Below are positions 29,290-37,795 of a stretch of 58,091 nucleotides of DNA, piece by piece (the stretch's first letter is position 1; every line of letters starts with the position of its first letter). The notes below the pieces were generated by a model. That model had not been told where the DNA came from and did no database searches. It saw nothing but the letters and a program-made list of their open reading frames with translations. This DNA is from Alphaproteobacteria bacterium (lineage in GTDB: Bacteria; Pseudomonadota; Alphaproteobacteria; UBA6615). The DNA is taken from assembly GCA_009691025.1 (NCBI GenBank), contig SHWB01000011.1:1-58091 (forward strand), given 5' to 3'. Position numbers and translations under genes: made by a program.

Positions 29290-30200
29290 CCGCAGTTTCC
29301 GCGAATGGTGTCGGCCGCATGACGCCGATTGCCGTCGGCTGCGCTCTCTACACCGCGGTGTCGTGGGGGGCGACGCCGCTATTCGTGAAGCTCTCCGTGG
29401 TTGGCATTGACGGCCTGTCGGTCGGCGTCATGCGCGCCGTGCTATCGCTGCCCTTCGCCCTCGTCGTCATTCTCGCCATGGGCCTCAAGATACCATGGAA
29501 GGGACGCCACAAATGGGTGCTGCTCTACGTCTCGGCCGTCGGCCTCGTCGGTTTCATCCTGCTGCAGAGCTGGGGTGCCTCGCTGTCGACGGCGGGACAT
29601 ACGGCGGTGGTCAACTCTTCCTCGCCGATCCTCACCGGGCTGCTGGTGGCGCTGATCGCCTGGCGCCGGCCGAAGCTGGCCTGGCTGGCCGGCTGCCTGC
29701 TCGCCTTCGGCGGCGCTGCCATCCTGATCGCCGAAGCGGTGGGGCTGACGACTTCCGGCGCCAGCCTTGAAGGCGATATTTTGGTGTTCGGCTCGTCGCT
29801 CGCCGCCGCCAGCATCTTCGCGTTCAGCGGGCCGACCATGGGGCGCTACGGCCCCTATGCCGTGACAATGTGGAGCGTCGTAGTCGCCTCGCTGATGATG
29901 GTGCCCTTCGCGCTCTGGCATCTCGACTTAGCCGCCGTCGCGGCGCTGCCTGGCATCGCGTGGTTCTCCATCTTCATGTTGGCGATCAACTCCAACATCG
30001 TCGCCTACCTCGCCATGTTCGTCGCCATCGCCGTGGCCGGCCCGACGCGCATGACGACCTTCCTGTTCGGCATGCCGATCGTCGGCGTGGCGTCGGGCAC
30101 GCTGTTCCTCGGAGAGGTGCTGACCTGGCCGCTGCTGCTCGCCACGATAGTGATCATCGCCGGCGTGGCGCTGGCGCAGCGCGCGCGAGAACCGGCATGA
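29286..30200 (+). CDS. EamA/DMT-superfamily permease
   Basis: A 304-residue membrane protein with about ten predicted helices in two homologous halves, typical of drug/metabolite transporters of the EamA type. The first half starts CALYTAVSWGATPLFVKLSV and the second contains GPTRMTTFLFGMPIVGVASGTLFLGE, the usual EamA end. The GTG start overlaps the thiD stop (GTGA); an in-frame ATG 36 bases later (MTPIAVG) is an alternative. Substrate unknown. Co-translation with thiD and phzF-like genes suggests one operon tail. Confidence 0.88.
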   Translation: MTAVSANGVGRMTPIAVGCALYTAVSWGATPLFVKLSVVGIDGLSVGVMRAVLSLPFALVVILAMGLKIPWKGRHKWVLLYVSAVGLVGFILLQSWGASLSTAGHTAVVNSSSPILTGLLVALIAWRRPKLAWLAGCLLAFGGAAILIAEAVGLTTSGASLEGDILVFGSSLAAASIFAFSGPTMGRYGPYAVTMWSVVVASLMMVPFALWHLDLAAVAALPGIAWFSIFMLAINSNIVAYLAMFVAIAVAGPTRMTTFLFGMPIVGVASGTLFLGEVLTWPLLLATIVIIAGVALAQRAREPA

Positions 30201-30958
30201 CGACGATCGCGCTGTGGCAGGTCGACGCCTGCGCCTACCGCCCATTTACCGGCAACCCCGCGGCGGTCTGCCCGCTTGAGGCGTGTCTGCCCGACCCGAC
30301 CTTGCAGGCCATCGCGGCGGAGAACAACCTAGCGGAGACGGCGTTCCTCGTTGCCGCCCCGGCGGGCGCAGACAACGATTTACATCTGCGCTGGTTCACG
30401 CCCGGTTGCGAAGTTGATCTGTGCGGCCATGCGACGCTGGCGACCCCCCATGTGCTGTGGCGCCATTGCGGCTTCGCCGGCGCGACGATCCGTTCCCGCT
30501 CGCTCTCCGGCCAGCTTGCCGTGGCGCGCGACGGCGACCGCTACGCCCTCGATTTCCCATCGCGGCCGCCGGCGCCGGTCGTGCCGCCAGCCGGGCTCGC
30601 CGACGCGCGCGGTGCGTCGCCGCGCGCGGTGCTGGCGGCACGCGACCTTGTCTGCGTCTTCGACCTCCAGGCAGACGTGGCCGCGCTGGAGACCGACATG
30701 ACGGCGTTGGCGCGGCTCGACACGTTCGCTGTGACGGCGACGGCGCCGGGCGCGGGTTTAGACTATGTGCTGCGTTTCTTCGCTCCGCGCGCCGGCGTGC
30801 CGGAAGACCCCGTAACCGGCTCGGCGCAGTCGATCCTTGTGCCCTACTTGGCCGGGCGGCTCGGCCGTGACGCGATGGTTGGCCGCCAGATCTCGGCGCG
30901 CGGCGGCACGCTGTGGTGCCGCCTGCGTGGCTATCGCGTCGACATCGCAGGCACCTGA
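30197..30958 (+). CDS. PhzF-family isomerase/epimerase
   Basis: A 253-residue protein of the PhzF/diaminopimelate-epimerase-like fold. Family signatures are QVDACAYRPFTGNPAAVCPL at the start, ENNLAETAFL at about 47-56, GHATLATPHVL, and EDPVTGSAQSILVPYLA near the C-terminus. Members catalyse isomerisations in varied pathways and most are uncharacterised. It begins in the stop of the upstream permease (ATGA), so both are probably translated together. The catalytic glutamate and the EDPVTGSA loop are intact, so it should be active. Confidence 0.9.
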   Translation: MTTIALWQVDACAYRPFTGNPAAVCPLEACLPDPTLQAIAAENNLAETAFLVAAPAGADNDLHLRWFTPGCEVDLCGHATLATPHVLWRHCGFAGATIRSRSLSGQLAVARDGDRYALDFPSRPPAPVVPPAGLADARGASPRAVLAARDLVCVFDLQADVAALETDMTALARLDTFAVTATAPGAGLDYVLRFFAPRAGVPEDPVTGSAQSILVPYLAGRLGRDAMVGRQISARGGTLWCRLRGYRVDIAGT

Positions 30959-30997
30959 GCCGACTACCTCGCCGGCACGATCACGGTGTAGTGCCGC

Positions 30998-31929
30998 TCA
31001 CGCCTCTAGCCATTTCTCGCCGACCTTGAAGGTGGTGCCGCCGACATCGGTGCCGATGACATTGGGCCGGCCGAGTTGTTCGGCGAGCAGTGCCGCGCCG
31101 ACCACGCCGGCGGCCGGCCCGGATTCGACGGTCATGATCGGGATGGTCTGCGCCGCCGTGGCGACGCCCCATTGGCCTGCACGATCAGCAGATTCTGGCT
31201 CAGGCCGCTCTCGACGAGCGTCGCTTCGAGGCGCTTGAGGTAGATTTCGATGACGGGGCCAACATAGGCGTTGAACAGCGCCGTCGCGCTGCCCTCGTAC
31301 TCGCCGATGACCGGCGCCACCTCGGCCGACAGCGACACGTAATAGCCGGGCAGTTCGGCGCGCAGGATGGCGCCGGCGGCGACCTCGTGCGTGCGGTTCT
31401 TGTGCGAGAACAGGAAGCACACGGCAACCGCGCCGTAGCCGGCATCGCCGATGTGGCAGGCCGGAGCGCGCAGTTCGGTCTCGTCGATCGGTGTGATCAC
31501 CGCCCCCTTGTGGTCGATGCGCTCGGCAACTTCTAAGATGTCGCGATCGTCGACCAGCGGCACGGGCTTCTGCGTGTTGCGGTAATGGTGACGCTCGAAC
31601 ACCGACAGGCCGGCGACGAGGCCGGTGGCGCGAATGATCAGAAGTGTGTCGCCGAAGTCGAGCGGCGTCAGCATGGCGGTGCGCGTGCCGGTGCCGGCGA
31701 ATACGGCGTTGCTCGACTGCGTCGTGGCGTGGACGAAGCGGGGCGCGTCGCCCAGCAAGGCGCCGGTCGGGTGTCTCAGCTCGCTGGCTATCTGGTCGAG
31801 GCCGTCCAGCACTCCGCGCTGCAGGTCGTCGGGCGTGGTGAGCACCTTGCGTACGGTGGTTCGTCCATCGGCGTCGTCGATCGCCACGCAGTCGGTGAAG
31901 GCGCCGCCGATATCGACCGCTATTGTGTA
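30998..31929 (-). pseudogene. Hydantoinase/oxoprolinase (HyuA) N-terminal half, broken
   Basis: HyuA proteins are ATP-dependent, ~690 residues. Here the actin-like N-terminal half is recognisable: YTIAVDIGGAFTDCVAID, HATTQSSNAVFAGTG, then ESGPAAGVVGAA and NVIGTDVGGTTFKVG. There are three defects. A one-base loss in the G-run at 31167-31170 shifts the frame after LLIVQANG. The protein then ends at a stop at 30998, only ~330 residues in all. And no ATG, GTG or TTG follows the GAGGAGG ribosome site at 31934-31940, so the start codon appears mutated. The partner hyuB is absent. Clearly dead. Confidence 0.85.
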
Positions 31930-32040
31930 CTGCCCTCCTCGCCGGCTGGTGAATTTTAGTATTTTGTCAAAAAAAACTGAAAAAGTGAAAGAGACGTTAG
32001 CGACGGTTTCGCCGTTCGACCCGACGCCTCGACTATCGGC

Positions 32041-32126
32041 GTCATTGCGAGCTAAGCGAAGCAATCCAGTATCTCGGCCGGCAGGCTGGATTGCTTCGTC
32101 GGCTTCGCCTTCTCGCAATCACGCCC
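32041..32126. repeat. Dispersed palindromic repeat, family D
   Basis: The arms begin GTCATTGCGAGC-TAAGCGAAGCAATCCAG and end CTGGATTGCTTCGTCGGCTTCG-CCTTCTCGCAATCACG. This is a very widespread intergenic alphaproteobacterial repeat. It lies in the 300-base gap between the hyuA remnant and the Ada-like gene. Upstream of it, 31950-32000 is AT-rich with no gene. Confidence 0.8.
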
Positions 32127-32237
32127 GGCGAACCTGCCGCGTCGTTTGGGCAAGAACCGGGTGGGCGCGGCCGGTGTTGGCGCCTAGCTTATGGTCAAAC
32201 GCCGCCCCGTCGCGCCACCGCCTCGCAGGAGTAGACT

Positions 32238-33116
32238 ATGGCCATGATCGACCTTGACATCGCCGAACCCGGCCGGCCCGAGGCCGACGGTTCGGGCTAC
32301 GCCACCATCGGGCGCGCCCTCGCCTGGCTCGGCCGCAATTGGCAGGAGCAGCCTTCGCTGGAGGAGACCTCCGCGGCGGTCGGCCTTGGCCCGCACCACT
32401 TCCAGCGTCTGTTCACCCGTTATGTCGGTGTCAGCCCGAAGAAATACGTGCAATACCTGACCCTGCGCCACGCCAAGGCGCGGCTGGCCGACTCGGCCAG
32501 CGTGCTCGATGCGGCCTTCGATGCCGGCCTGTCGGGGCCGGGCCGGCTGCACGATCTGTTCGTTACCCACGAGGCACTGACGCCCGGCGAATGGAAGATG
32601 CAGGCCGCCGCGCTAAACCTCGCCTGGGGCTGGCACGACAGCCCCTTCGGCGACTGCCTGATCGTGGCCAGCCCGCGCGGCGTCTGCGGCCTCGCCTTCG
32701 GCGATCCCGGCGCGCACGACGAAGTCCTCGCCGATCTCGCCACCAATTTCGGTGAGGCACGGCTGGAGCACGACGAAGCCGTTACGCGGCCCTTCGCCGA
32801 GCTGGCCTTCGGCGGCAGAGGGTCGATCCACCTGCTGCTGCGGGCCACCCCGTTCCAGCTTAAGGTCTGGGAGGCGCTGCTGCGCATCCCGGCCGGCGCG
32901 CTGACGAGCTACAGCGATCTCGCCAGCCGCATTGGCCGGCCGGACGCGCCCCGCGCCGTCGCCGGCGCCGTTGGCCAGAACCCCGTCTCCTGGCTAATTC
33001 CATGCCATCGCGTGCTGCGCAGAGACGGCAGTATCACCGGCTATCGCTGGCAGCCCGCGCGCAAGCGCCTGATCCTCGCCTGGGAGGCGGCCCAGGCTGG
33101 CGTCGCTGCGGAATAG
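32238..33116 (+). CDS. AraC-type regulator fused to O6-methylguanine-DNA methyltransferase
   Basis: A 292-residue Ada-like protein. Residues ~20-115 form an AraC helix-turn-helix domain (LEETSAAVGLGPHHFQRLFT). Residues ~120-285 are an alkyltransferase with the acceptor motif IPCHRVL, active cysteine C256. It lacks the N-terminal zinc domain of E. coli Ada that senses methylphosphotriesters, so it may repair O6-methylguanine and regulate without that switch. Proteins with this shortened layout are common in alphaproteobacteria. ATG 32238 follows CAGGAGTAGACT. Monocistronic, followed by a strong hairpin. Confidence 0.92.
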   Translation: MAMIDLDIAEPGRPEADGSGYATIGRALAWLGRNWQEQPSLEETSAAVGLGPHHFQRLFTRYVGVSPKKYVQYLTLRHAKARLADSASVLDAAFDAGLSGPGRLHDLFVTHEALTPGEWKMQAAALNLAWGWHDSPFGDCLIVASPRGVCGLAFGDPGAHDEVLADLATNFGEARLEHDEAVTRPFAELAFGGRGSIHLLLRATPFQLKVWEALLRIPAGALTSYSDLASRIGRPDAPRAVAGAVGQNPVSWLIPCHRVLRRDGSITGYRWQPARKRLILAWEAAQAGVAAE

Positions 33117-33124
33117 GGGCGAAA

Positions 33125-33180
33125 GAGCCGTTCCGGGGCAAAAGGCGGGGCCTAAGGGGACCCCACGCCCCGAACGGCTC
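33125..33180 (+). terminator. Large stem-loop after the Ada-like gene
   Basis: GAGCCGTTC-CGGGGC (33125-33139) pairs with GCCCCGAACGGCTC (33167-33180) over 14 base pairs with one bulged C, and an inner GGGG/CCCC pairing. It starts 9 bases after the stop codon. A terminator or mRNA-end structure is likely. Confidence 0.6.
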
Positions 33181-33281
33181 ACGCGGATAAAACATTTGTC
33201 TCTGTGTGTATCTGTCCGGCTCCCCGTGTTGCGATTGTAAAATATGCCTATATATGGTGCCGCTCGACAGCCGAGGAGCCC

Positions 33282-33731
33282 ATGACGCTGTATTTCGAGG
33301 ATTTGGCTGTCGGCCGCCGCTTCGCGACCGCGCCAGCGACGCTGAGCGAAGCGCAGATCGTCGAGTACGCGGAAATCTACGATCCGCAGCCGATCCATAT
33401 CGACCGGGCGGCAGCGGCGAAGGGCCACTATGGCGGCATCATCGCCAGCGGGCACCAGACGCTCGCCATCGGCTTCGCCCAGTGGATCCGCCTCGGCCAC
33501 TACCGCGACAGTTCGCTCGGCGGCCCGGCGCTGGACGAGGTGCGCTGGTCGAAGCCGGTGCGGCCCGGAGATATGCTGGAGACCACCGTCGAAGTGGTCG
33601 AGGCGCGCCCGTCGGCCTCGCGCCCGGACCGCGGCATCGTCGTGCTAGGCTTCACCATCGCCACGAAGGCGGCCGGTACGGTGTGCAGCTACCGGACGAC
33701 AACCTTCGTCAAACGCCGGCCGGCTGCCTGA
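33282..33731 (+). CDS. MaoC-family dehydratase
   Basis: A 149-residue single hotdog-fold enoyl-CoA hydratase-like protein. The hydratase motif is EIYDPQPIHIDRAAAA at about 31-46, with catalytic D34 and H39, followed by GGIIASGHQTLAIG. GAGGAG precedes ATG 33282. The upstream 33230-33262 is AT-rich (TATATAT) and may hold its promoter. Substrate unknown; members act in fatty acid or branched acyl-CoA turnover. The neighbouring genes, repair and ion transport, do not help. Confidence 0.88.
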   Translation: MTLYFEDLAVGRRFATAPATLSEAQIVEYAEIYDPQPIHIDRAAAAKGHYGGIIASGHQTLAIGFAQWIRLGHYRDSSLGGPALDEVRWSKPVRPGDMLETTVEVVEARPSASRPDRGIVVLGFTIATKAAGTVCSYRTTTFVKRRPAA

Positions 33732-33751
33732 GCCCCGGGACGCTCGCCGCC

Positions 33752-35614
33752 ATGGAGCCAGCACTCATGGCCGCCATCGTAATGTGGGGCACCTTCGCGA
33801 TCATCGTGGTAGCGCTCGCATTCTATGCGTGTGGCCGCGTGCCTATGGAGATCACCTCCCTCGGCGTCATCTGCGCCCTCCTGCTGCTGTTCCACCTGTT
33901 TCCTGTAGCCGGGGCGGACGGCGGCGCCGCACTTGCGCCCGAGCACCTGCTGGCCGGCTTCGCCAATCCCGCGCTGCTAACCGTCGCCGCTCTGCTGGTG
34001 ATGGGGCACGGGCTGGTGCAGACCGGCGCACTAGAACGCGCCGCCTGGATAGTGGTGACGCTGGTGCATGGCCGCGTCGTGCTGGCGCCGGCGCTGGTGC
34101 TGGTGACCGCCATCATCATCAGCGCCTTCCTCAACAACACGCCAGTCGTCGTGCTGCTGATACCGGTAGTGCAGGCGATCTCCGAGCGGCTTGGCCATAC
34201 CCCCTCGCGGCTGATGATTCCGTTGAGTTACGCCGCCATTCTAGGCGGCATGACGACCCTGATCGGCACCTCCACCAACTTGCTGGTGTCCGGCTCGCTC
34301 GTGCAGCTCGGCCTGCCGGCGCTCACTATCTTCCAGTTCACGGCGCCCGGAGTTGTGCTGGCGGCGCTCGGTGCGCTTTACATTGTCTTTCTGGCGCCAC
34401 GAATGCTACCCGACCGTGTGCCGCTTTCCGCCACGCTGGGCGGTGCCGACGGGCACAAGTTTCTTGCCCAGATCGCCGTCATCGACAGTTCGCGCATGGC
34501 CAACGTCAGCCCGCGCGGCGGCTTCTTTCCCGATCTGCGCGACGTCACGGTGCACCTCGTGCAGCGCGACGAGCACGCCTTCCTGCCGCCCTTCGATGAC
34601 AGCCTCATCCTGACGACGGGCGATGTGCTGGTGGTGGCGGCGACACGGCGCGCGCTGACCGCGGCGGTGTATGGCAAGACGCATCTGCTCTGCCTCTCCG
34701 CCGACAAAAAAGACGGGGACAAGACCGCGTAACGCTATGGCCTACACCGCCGCCACGACGAGCATCAGATCGCCGAGGTGATGGTCACACCGGCCTCGCG
34801 GCTGGTCGGCCAGACGCTCGAAATAGCCGCCTTCCGCCACCGCTTCCACGTCATCGTGGTGGGCATCCAGCGCCAGTCGCGGATAATCCGCGAGCGCATC
34901 ACCAAAATACACCTAGAAGCCGGCGATGTGCTGCTGATCCAAGGCGCGCGCGAGGATGTCGAAGGGCTGCGTGGCAACCGCGACGTTATGATTATCGCGT
35001 GGTCCACCGTGCTTCTGCCGGCGGCTCACCGTGCTCGTAGTGCGCTGGCCATTTTCGGCGCGGTGGTATTGCTGTCGATAACGGAACTGTTGCCCATTGT
35101 AATATCTTCATTGCTCGGCGCCGGGTTGATGCTCGCCGTCGGCATACTCAGCATTCGCCAGGCCGGCCGCGCGGTGGACCGCAACACCGTGCTGCTGATC
35201 GCCGCCGCGTTGGCCATCGGTATGGCACTGGAGGAGACCGGCGGTGCCGCCACTATCGTCGATGCCTTCCGCGCGCTGATCGGCTACGCCTCGCCGCTGG
35301 TGGCGCTGTCGTGGATGTTCCTCGTCATCGCGGTAATGACCAATCTGATCTCGAACAACGCCGCGGCGGTGCTGTTCACACCGGTCGCCGTCGGCATCGC
35401 CCAGCGCCTCGGCGTCCCGGCTGAGCCCTTCGCCTTCGCGGTGATCTTCGCCGCAAATTGTTCCTTCGCGACCCCGATCGGATACCAGACCAATATGATG
35501 GTGATGGGCCCGGGCAACTACCGTTTCATGGATTTCTTCCGCGCCGGGGCACCGCTGGTGGTCATCGTCTGGCTCGGCTATACGGCCATCGCTCATTTCT
35601 GGTACGGGTTATAG
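33752..35614 (+). pseudogene. SLC13-type carrier with RCK-C domains, split by one in-frame stop
   Basis: One continuous frame of 621 codons encodes a divalent-anion:sodium symporter-like protein: about six membrane helices, the SNT loop GTSTNLLVSG, two TrkA-C/RCK-C-like regions (one around ATLGGADGHKFL...ILTTGDVLVV, the second in EVMVTPASRLVGQTLEI), then about five more helices ending with NCSFATPIGYQTNMMVMGPG. An ochre codon, TAA at 34730-34732, lies between the two cytoplasmic domains and would leave a 326-residue front piece. The frame is identical on both sides, so a single substitution explains it. A GTG at 34778 could allow a rear 278-residue piece, but without a convincing ribosome site. 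Related proteins transport sulfate and similar anions, notable beside the broken sulfate ABC genes. Confidence 0.82.
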
Positions 35615-35620
35615 CGGTCG

Positions 35621-36682
35621 TCAGTGAGCAACCGTCGGGAATAGCTGCACCCGGCGCGCGCGTAGGAACACGGTGAGGCCGCGCTGCATACCCAACCCGG
35701 CGGCCTCGTGGCGCGCCAGCATCACCTCGCCCGGGCGATCGATGCCCTGCACGCCGAGGTCAACCACCACCAGCGGTCCGGCATAGGCAACATGGCGGAC
35801 GATCGCCGGCAGCCCGATTGTAGTGCGCTGGGTTACGATCTCGATGTCGTGCTGGCGTACATAGGCGGCCGCCGGACCGTCGGCGAGGCCGGTGGTGGCG
35901 GCAGCAAAATCGCTGTCGAGGACGCTGGCGCGTCCGCCGGCGACGACGCAGTCGAAGCGGTTCACGTCGCCGAGGAACTCGCAGACGAAGGGCGAGGCGG
36001 GACGTTCATAGACTTCGCCGGGCGTGCCAACCTGCTCGATGCGACCGCGGTTCATCACCACGATGCGGTCGGCGAGTTCAAGCGCTTCTTCCTGGTTGTG
36101 CGTGACGAACAGGGATGTCAGGCCCATGCGGTCATGCAGCCGGCGAAGCCAGCGGCGCAACTCTTTGCGCACGCGTGCGTCCTGCGCGCCTAAGGGCTCG
36201 TCGAGCAGCTATACGCGCGGAGCGATGGCCATGGTGCGGGTCAGTGCCACGCGCGGGCGCTGGCCGCCGTAAAGCTGTGCCGGATAACGGGCGGCGAGGC
36301 CGTCTAGTTGCACCAGCGAAAGCAGTTCGCCGGCGCGTGCCTTGATCTCCGCCGCGGGCAAGCGCTCGCGGCGCGGCTTGACGCGCAGGCCGAGGGCGAT
36401 GTTGTCGCCTACCGTCATGTGACGGAAAAGCGCGTAATGCTGGAAGATGAAGCCGATCTTACGCTCGCGCACGTGACGGTCCGAGGTGTCCTTGCCGCCG
36501 AACAGACCCTGGCTCGAGGTCGGGAAGTCGGGGCCGGCGATGAGGCGCAGCATCGTCGTCTTGCCGGATCCCGAGGGACCGAGCAACGCCACCAGTTCGC
36601 CGGGATCGACAGCCAGATCGACGACGGCGAGGGCGACTAAACCGTCGAAATGGCGGGTCAGCGCGCGCGTCGCGATGTCCAT
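35621..36682 (-). pseudogene. cysA: Sulfate ABC transporter ATPase CysA, nonsense mutation
   Basis: The frame from ATG 36682 encodes a CysA-type ATPase: Walker A GPSGSGKT, Q-loop FIFQHYALF, then an altered signature LYGGQRPRVALTR (normally LSGGQRQRVALAR). An amber codon (TAG, 36209-36211) replaces the first leucine of the Walker B segment, which continues in the same frame as [17 protein letters not shown]; switch histidine [15 protein letters not shown] and the regulatory TOBE-like region follow to 35621. A TTG to TAG change is the simplest cause. The signature and D-loop substitutions suggest relaxed selection for some time. Its partner genes upstream are mostly deleted. Confidence 0.88.
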
Positions 36683-36698
36683 GGCTGCGCTTCCCCCG

Positions 36699-36987
36699 TC
36701 AGCGCCGTGTCGTGGCCATCTCGTCGCCCCATCGCCATTCGAGCAGGTCCTTGAGGCCGAGGGTGACGAAAGCGAGAATGGCGCGGATGGTAACCGTGTC
36801 ACCCGTCTTAGCACTTCCAGTGCGCGGCGAAGAGGGCATTGAATTCCTGATACAGTTCGCGCGTTGGATCGTAGGACACATTGAGCAATTGACGCTCGGC
36901 CGCGACGGCGCCGCCGGTGGCGAACATTGCTGCCGGCGCAACGCCGATGGAGACGGCGCGCAGGCGAGGAAGTCGGTGAGTTGTCAT
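36699..36987 (-). pseudogene. sbp-cysW deletion fusion (sulfate transporter remnant)
   Basis: From ATG 36987 the sequence encodes the start of a sulfate-binding protein: a signal-like N-terminus ([15 protein letters not shown]...), then [20 protein letters not shown] and AAHWK. One extra base then shifts the frame into C-stop; in the next frame the expected [10 protein letters not shown] continues and jumps directly into AILAFVTLGLKDLLEWRWGDEM, the C-terminal end of the permease CysW. So most of sbp, all of cysT/cysU and nearly all of cysW were removed by one deletion of roughly 2.5 kb, judged from usual gene sizes. The start lies next to the rrf2 stop. Confidence 0.85.
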
Positions 36988-36988
36988 G

Positions 36989-37474
36989 TCATGTCTCCCG
37001 GACTGACGCCTGGGTGGAACTGTCTTCAGGTTTTCTCTCTGCAACGCCCGACAGCGGCACGACCACGGACGCGGTTGCGGAGAGGGGTGTGCCGTCGAGC
37101 ACCTCCGCCATCGCGTTGCGCACACGGCGCATGGTCTGGCGGATGTCGCAGGTCGCTTCCTCGGCGCAGTCGTCGCAGCGCCGGTAGGCGGTGAGGCTGG
37201 CGCAGGGGATTGGCGAGAGCGGACCGTCGATCAGCCGGACGATCTGGCCCCAGGTGATCTCGCTGGCCGGCCGCGCGAGGGCGTAGCCGCCGTTACGGCC
37301 ACGCGCACTGTGCAACACGCCAGCTCGCCGCAACTCGACGAGGATCTGCTCGAGGAATTTCTGCGGCACGCTCTGCCGCGCGGCGATCTCGTAAATATGG
37401 GTGAGCCGCCCCGCCGGCTGCTCGGCCAGCAGCAACAGGGCCCGCAACGCGTACTTGGCCTTGCGTGACAGCAT
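36989..37474 (-). CDS. Rrf2-family regulator, probable cysteine/sulfur or Fe-S sensor
   Basis: A 161-residue Rrf2 protein with a winged helix-turn-helix ([20 protein letters not shown], then [17 protein letters not shown]) and a cysteine set at C91, C100, C103 and C109 in [20 protein letters not shown]. Such cysteines ligate a cluster in IscR-type members. It is complete, while the sulfate-transport genes it directly precedes are ruined; its stop overlaps the spacing of the sbp start, so it headed that operon. A CymR-like role in sulfur supply is inferred from context. A palindrome in its promoter suggests autoregulation. Confidence 0.85.
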   Translation of the reverse strand: MLSRKAKYALRALLLLAEQPAGRLTHIYEIAARQSVPQKFLEQILVELRRAGVLHSARGRNGGYALARPASEITWGQIVRLIDGPLSPIPCASLTAYRRCDDCAEEATCDIRQTMRRVRNAMAEVLDGTPLSATASVVVPLSGVAERKPEDSSTQASVRET

Positions 37475-37491
37475 ATTAAATACCCATTATG

Positions 37492-37508
37492 TCTATCGTA
37501 ATAATAGA
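37492..37508. promoter_or_regulatory. Candidate Rrf2 operator
   Basis: TCTAT-CGTAATA-ATAGA is an inverted repeat in an AT-rich island (37473-37516) 18 bases upstream of the rrf2 start. The base composition differs sharply from its surroundings. Rrf2 proteins bind such AT-rich dyads, so autoregulation of the rrf2-sbp-cysW-cysA operon is plausible. 37517-37730 shows no gene. Confidence 0.5.
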
Positions 37509-37734
37509 TATTAATCCTCGCGTCGCGGCCAGTCGAGTTCTGTTGGGTTGGCGTGGCTCCTGCTTCCTAGAGCCTTAGTGAGGCAAATTTACAGTGGGAT
37601 GGTCAATAACTATGTTAAATAACAATTCATTGCTGTATTTTACGTGTGGGGCCATTTTGGGGCTGGTGCGAGCCCGGCTGTCTGCGTCAATAGGTCATGG
37701 CGGTCGGCATTGACCGTTGGTCGCGAAGCCCTAT

Positions 37735-37795
37735 TCTCCCGCGCGGGCCACGTCCCCCCAACGGGGCGCGGCGTTCTGTAAGGGACGCGACAGCA
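37735..37795 (+). ncRNA. Candidate serC leader RNA
   Basis: The 60 bases before serC can form two stacked helices: CCCC-AA-CGGGG (37755-37765 region) and CGTCCC (from 37751) with GGGACG (37782-37787), with further GCGCGG/CCGCGC complementarity. A structured serC leader is described from alphaproteobacteria, and position and GC-rich double hairpin agree. The 3' part contains the AGGGA that acts as the ribosome site, so the structure could gate translation. I cannot verify it against the published consensus. Confidence 0.4.

Noticed and set aside
34778-35614. Rear half of the SLC13 carrier as an independent gene
   Set aside because: It starts in the middle of an RCK-C-like domain, has no convincing ribosome site and continues the upstream frame exactly, so it is better read as part of one interrupted gene.
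37697-37795. Upstream ATG extension of serC
   Set aside because: The extra 33 residues overlap a structured GC-rich leader and do not match the N-terminus typical of alphaproteobacterial SerC.
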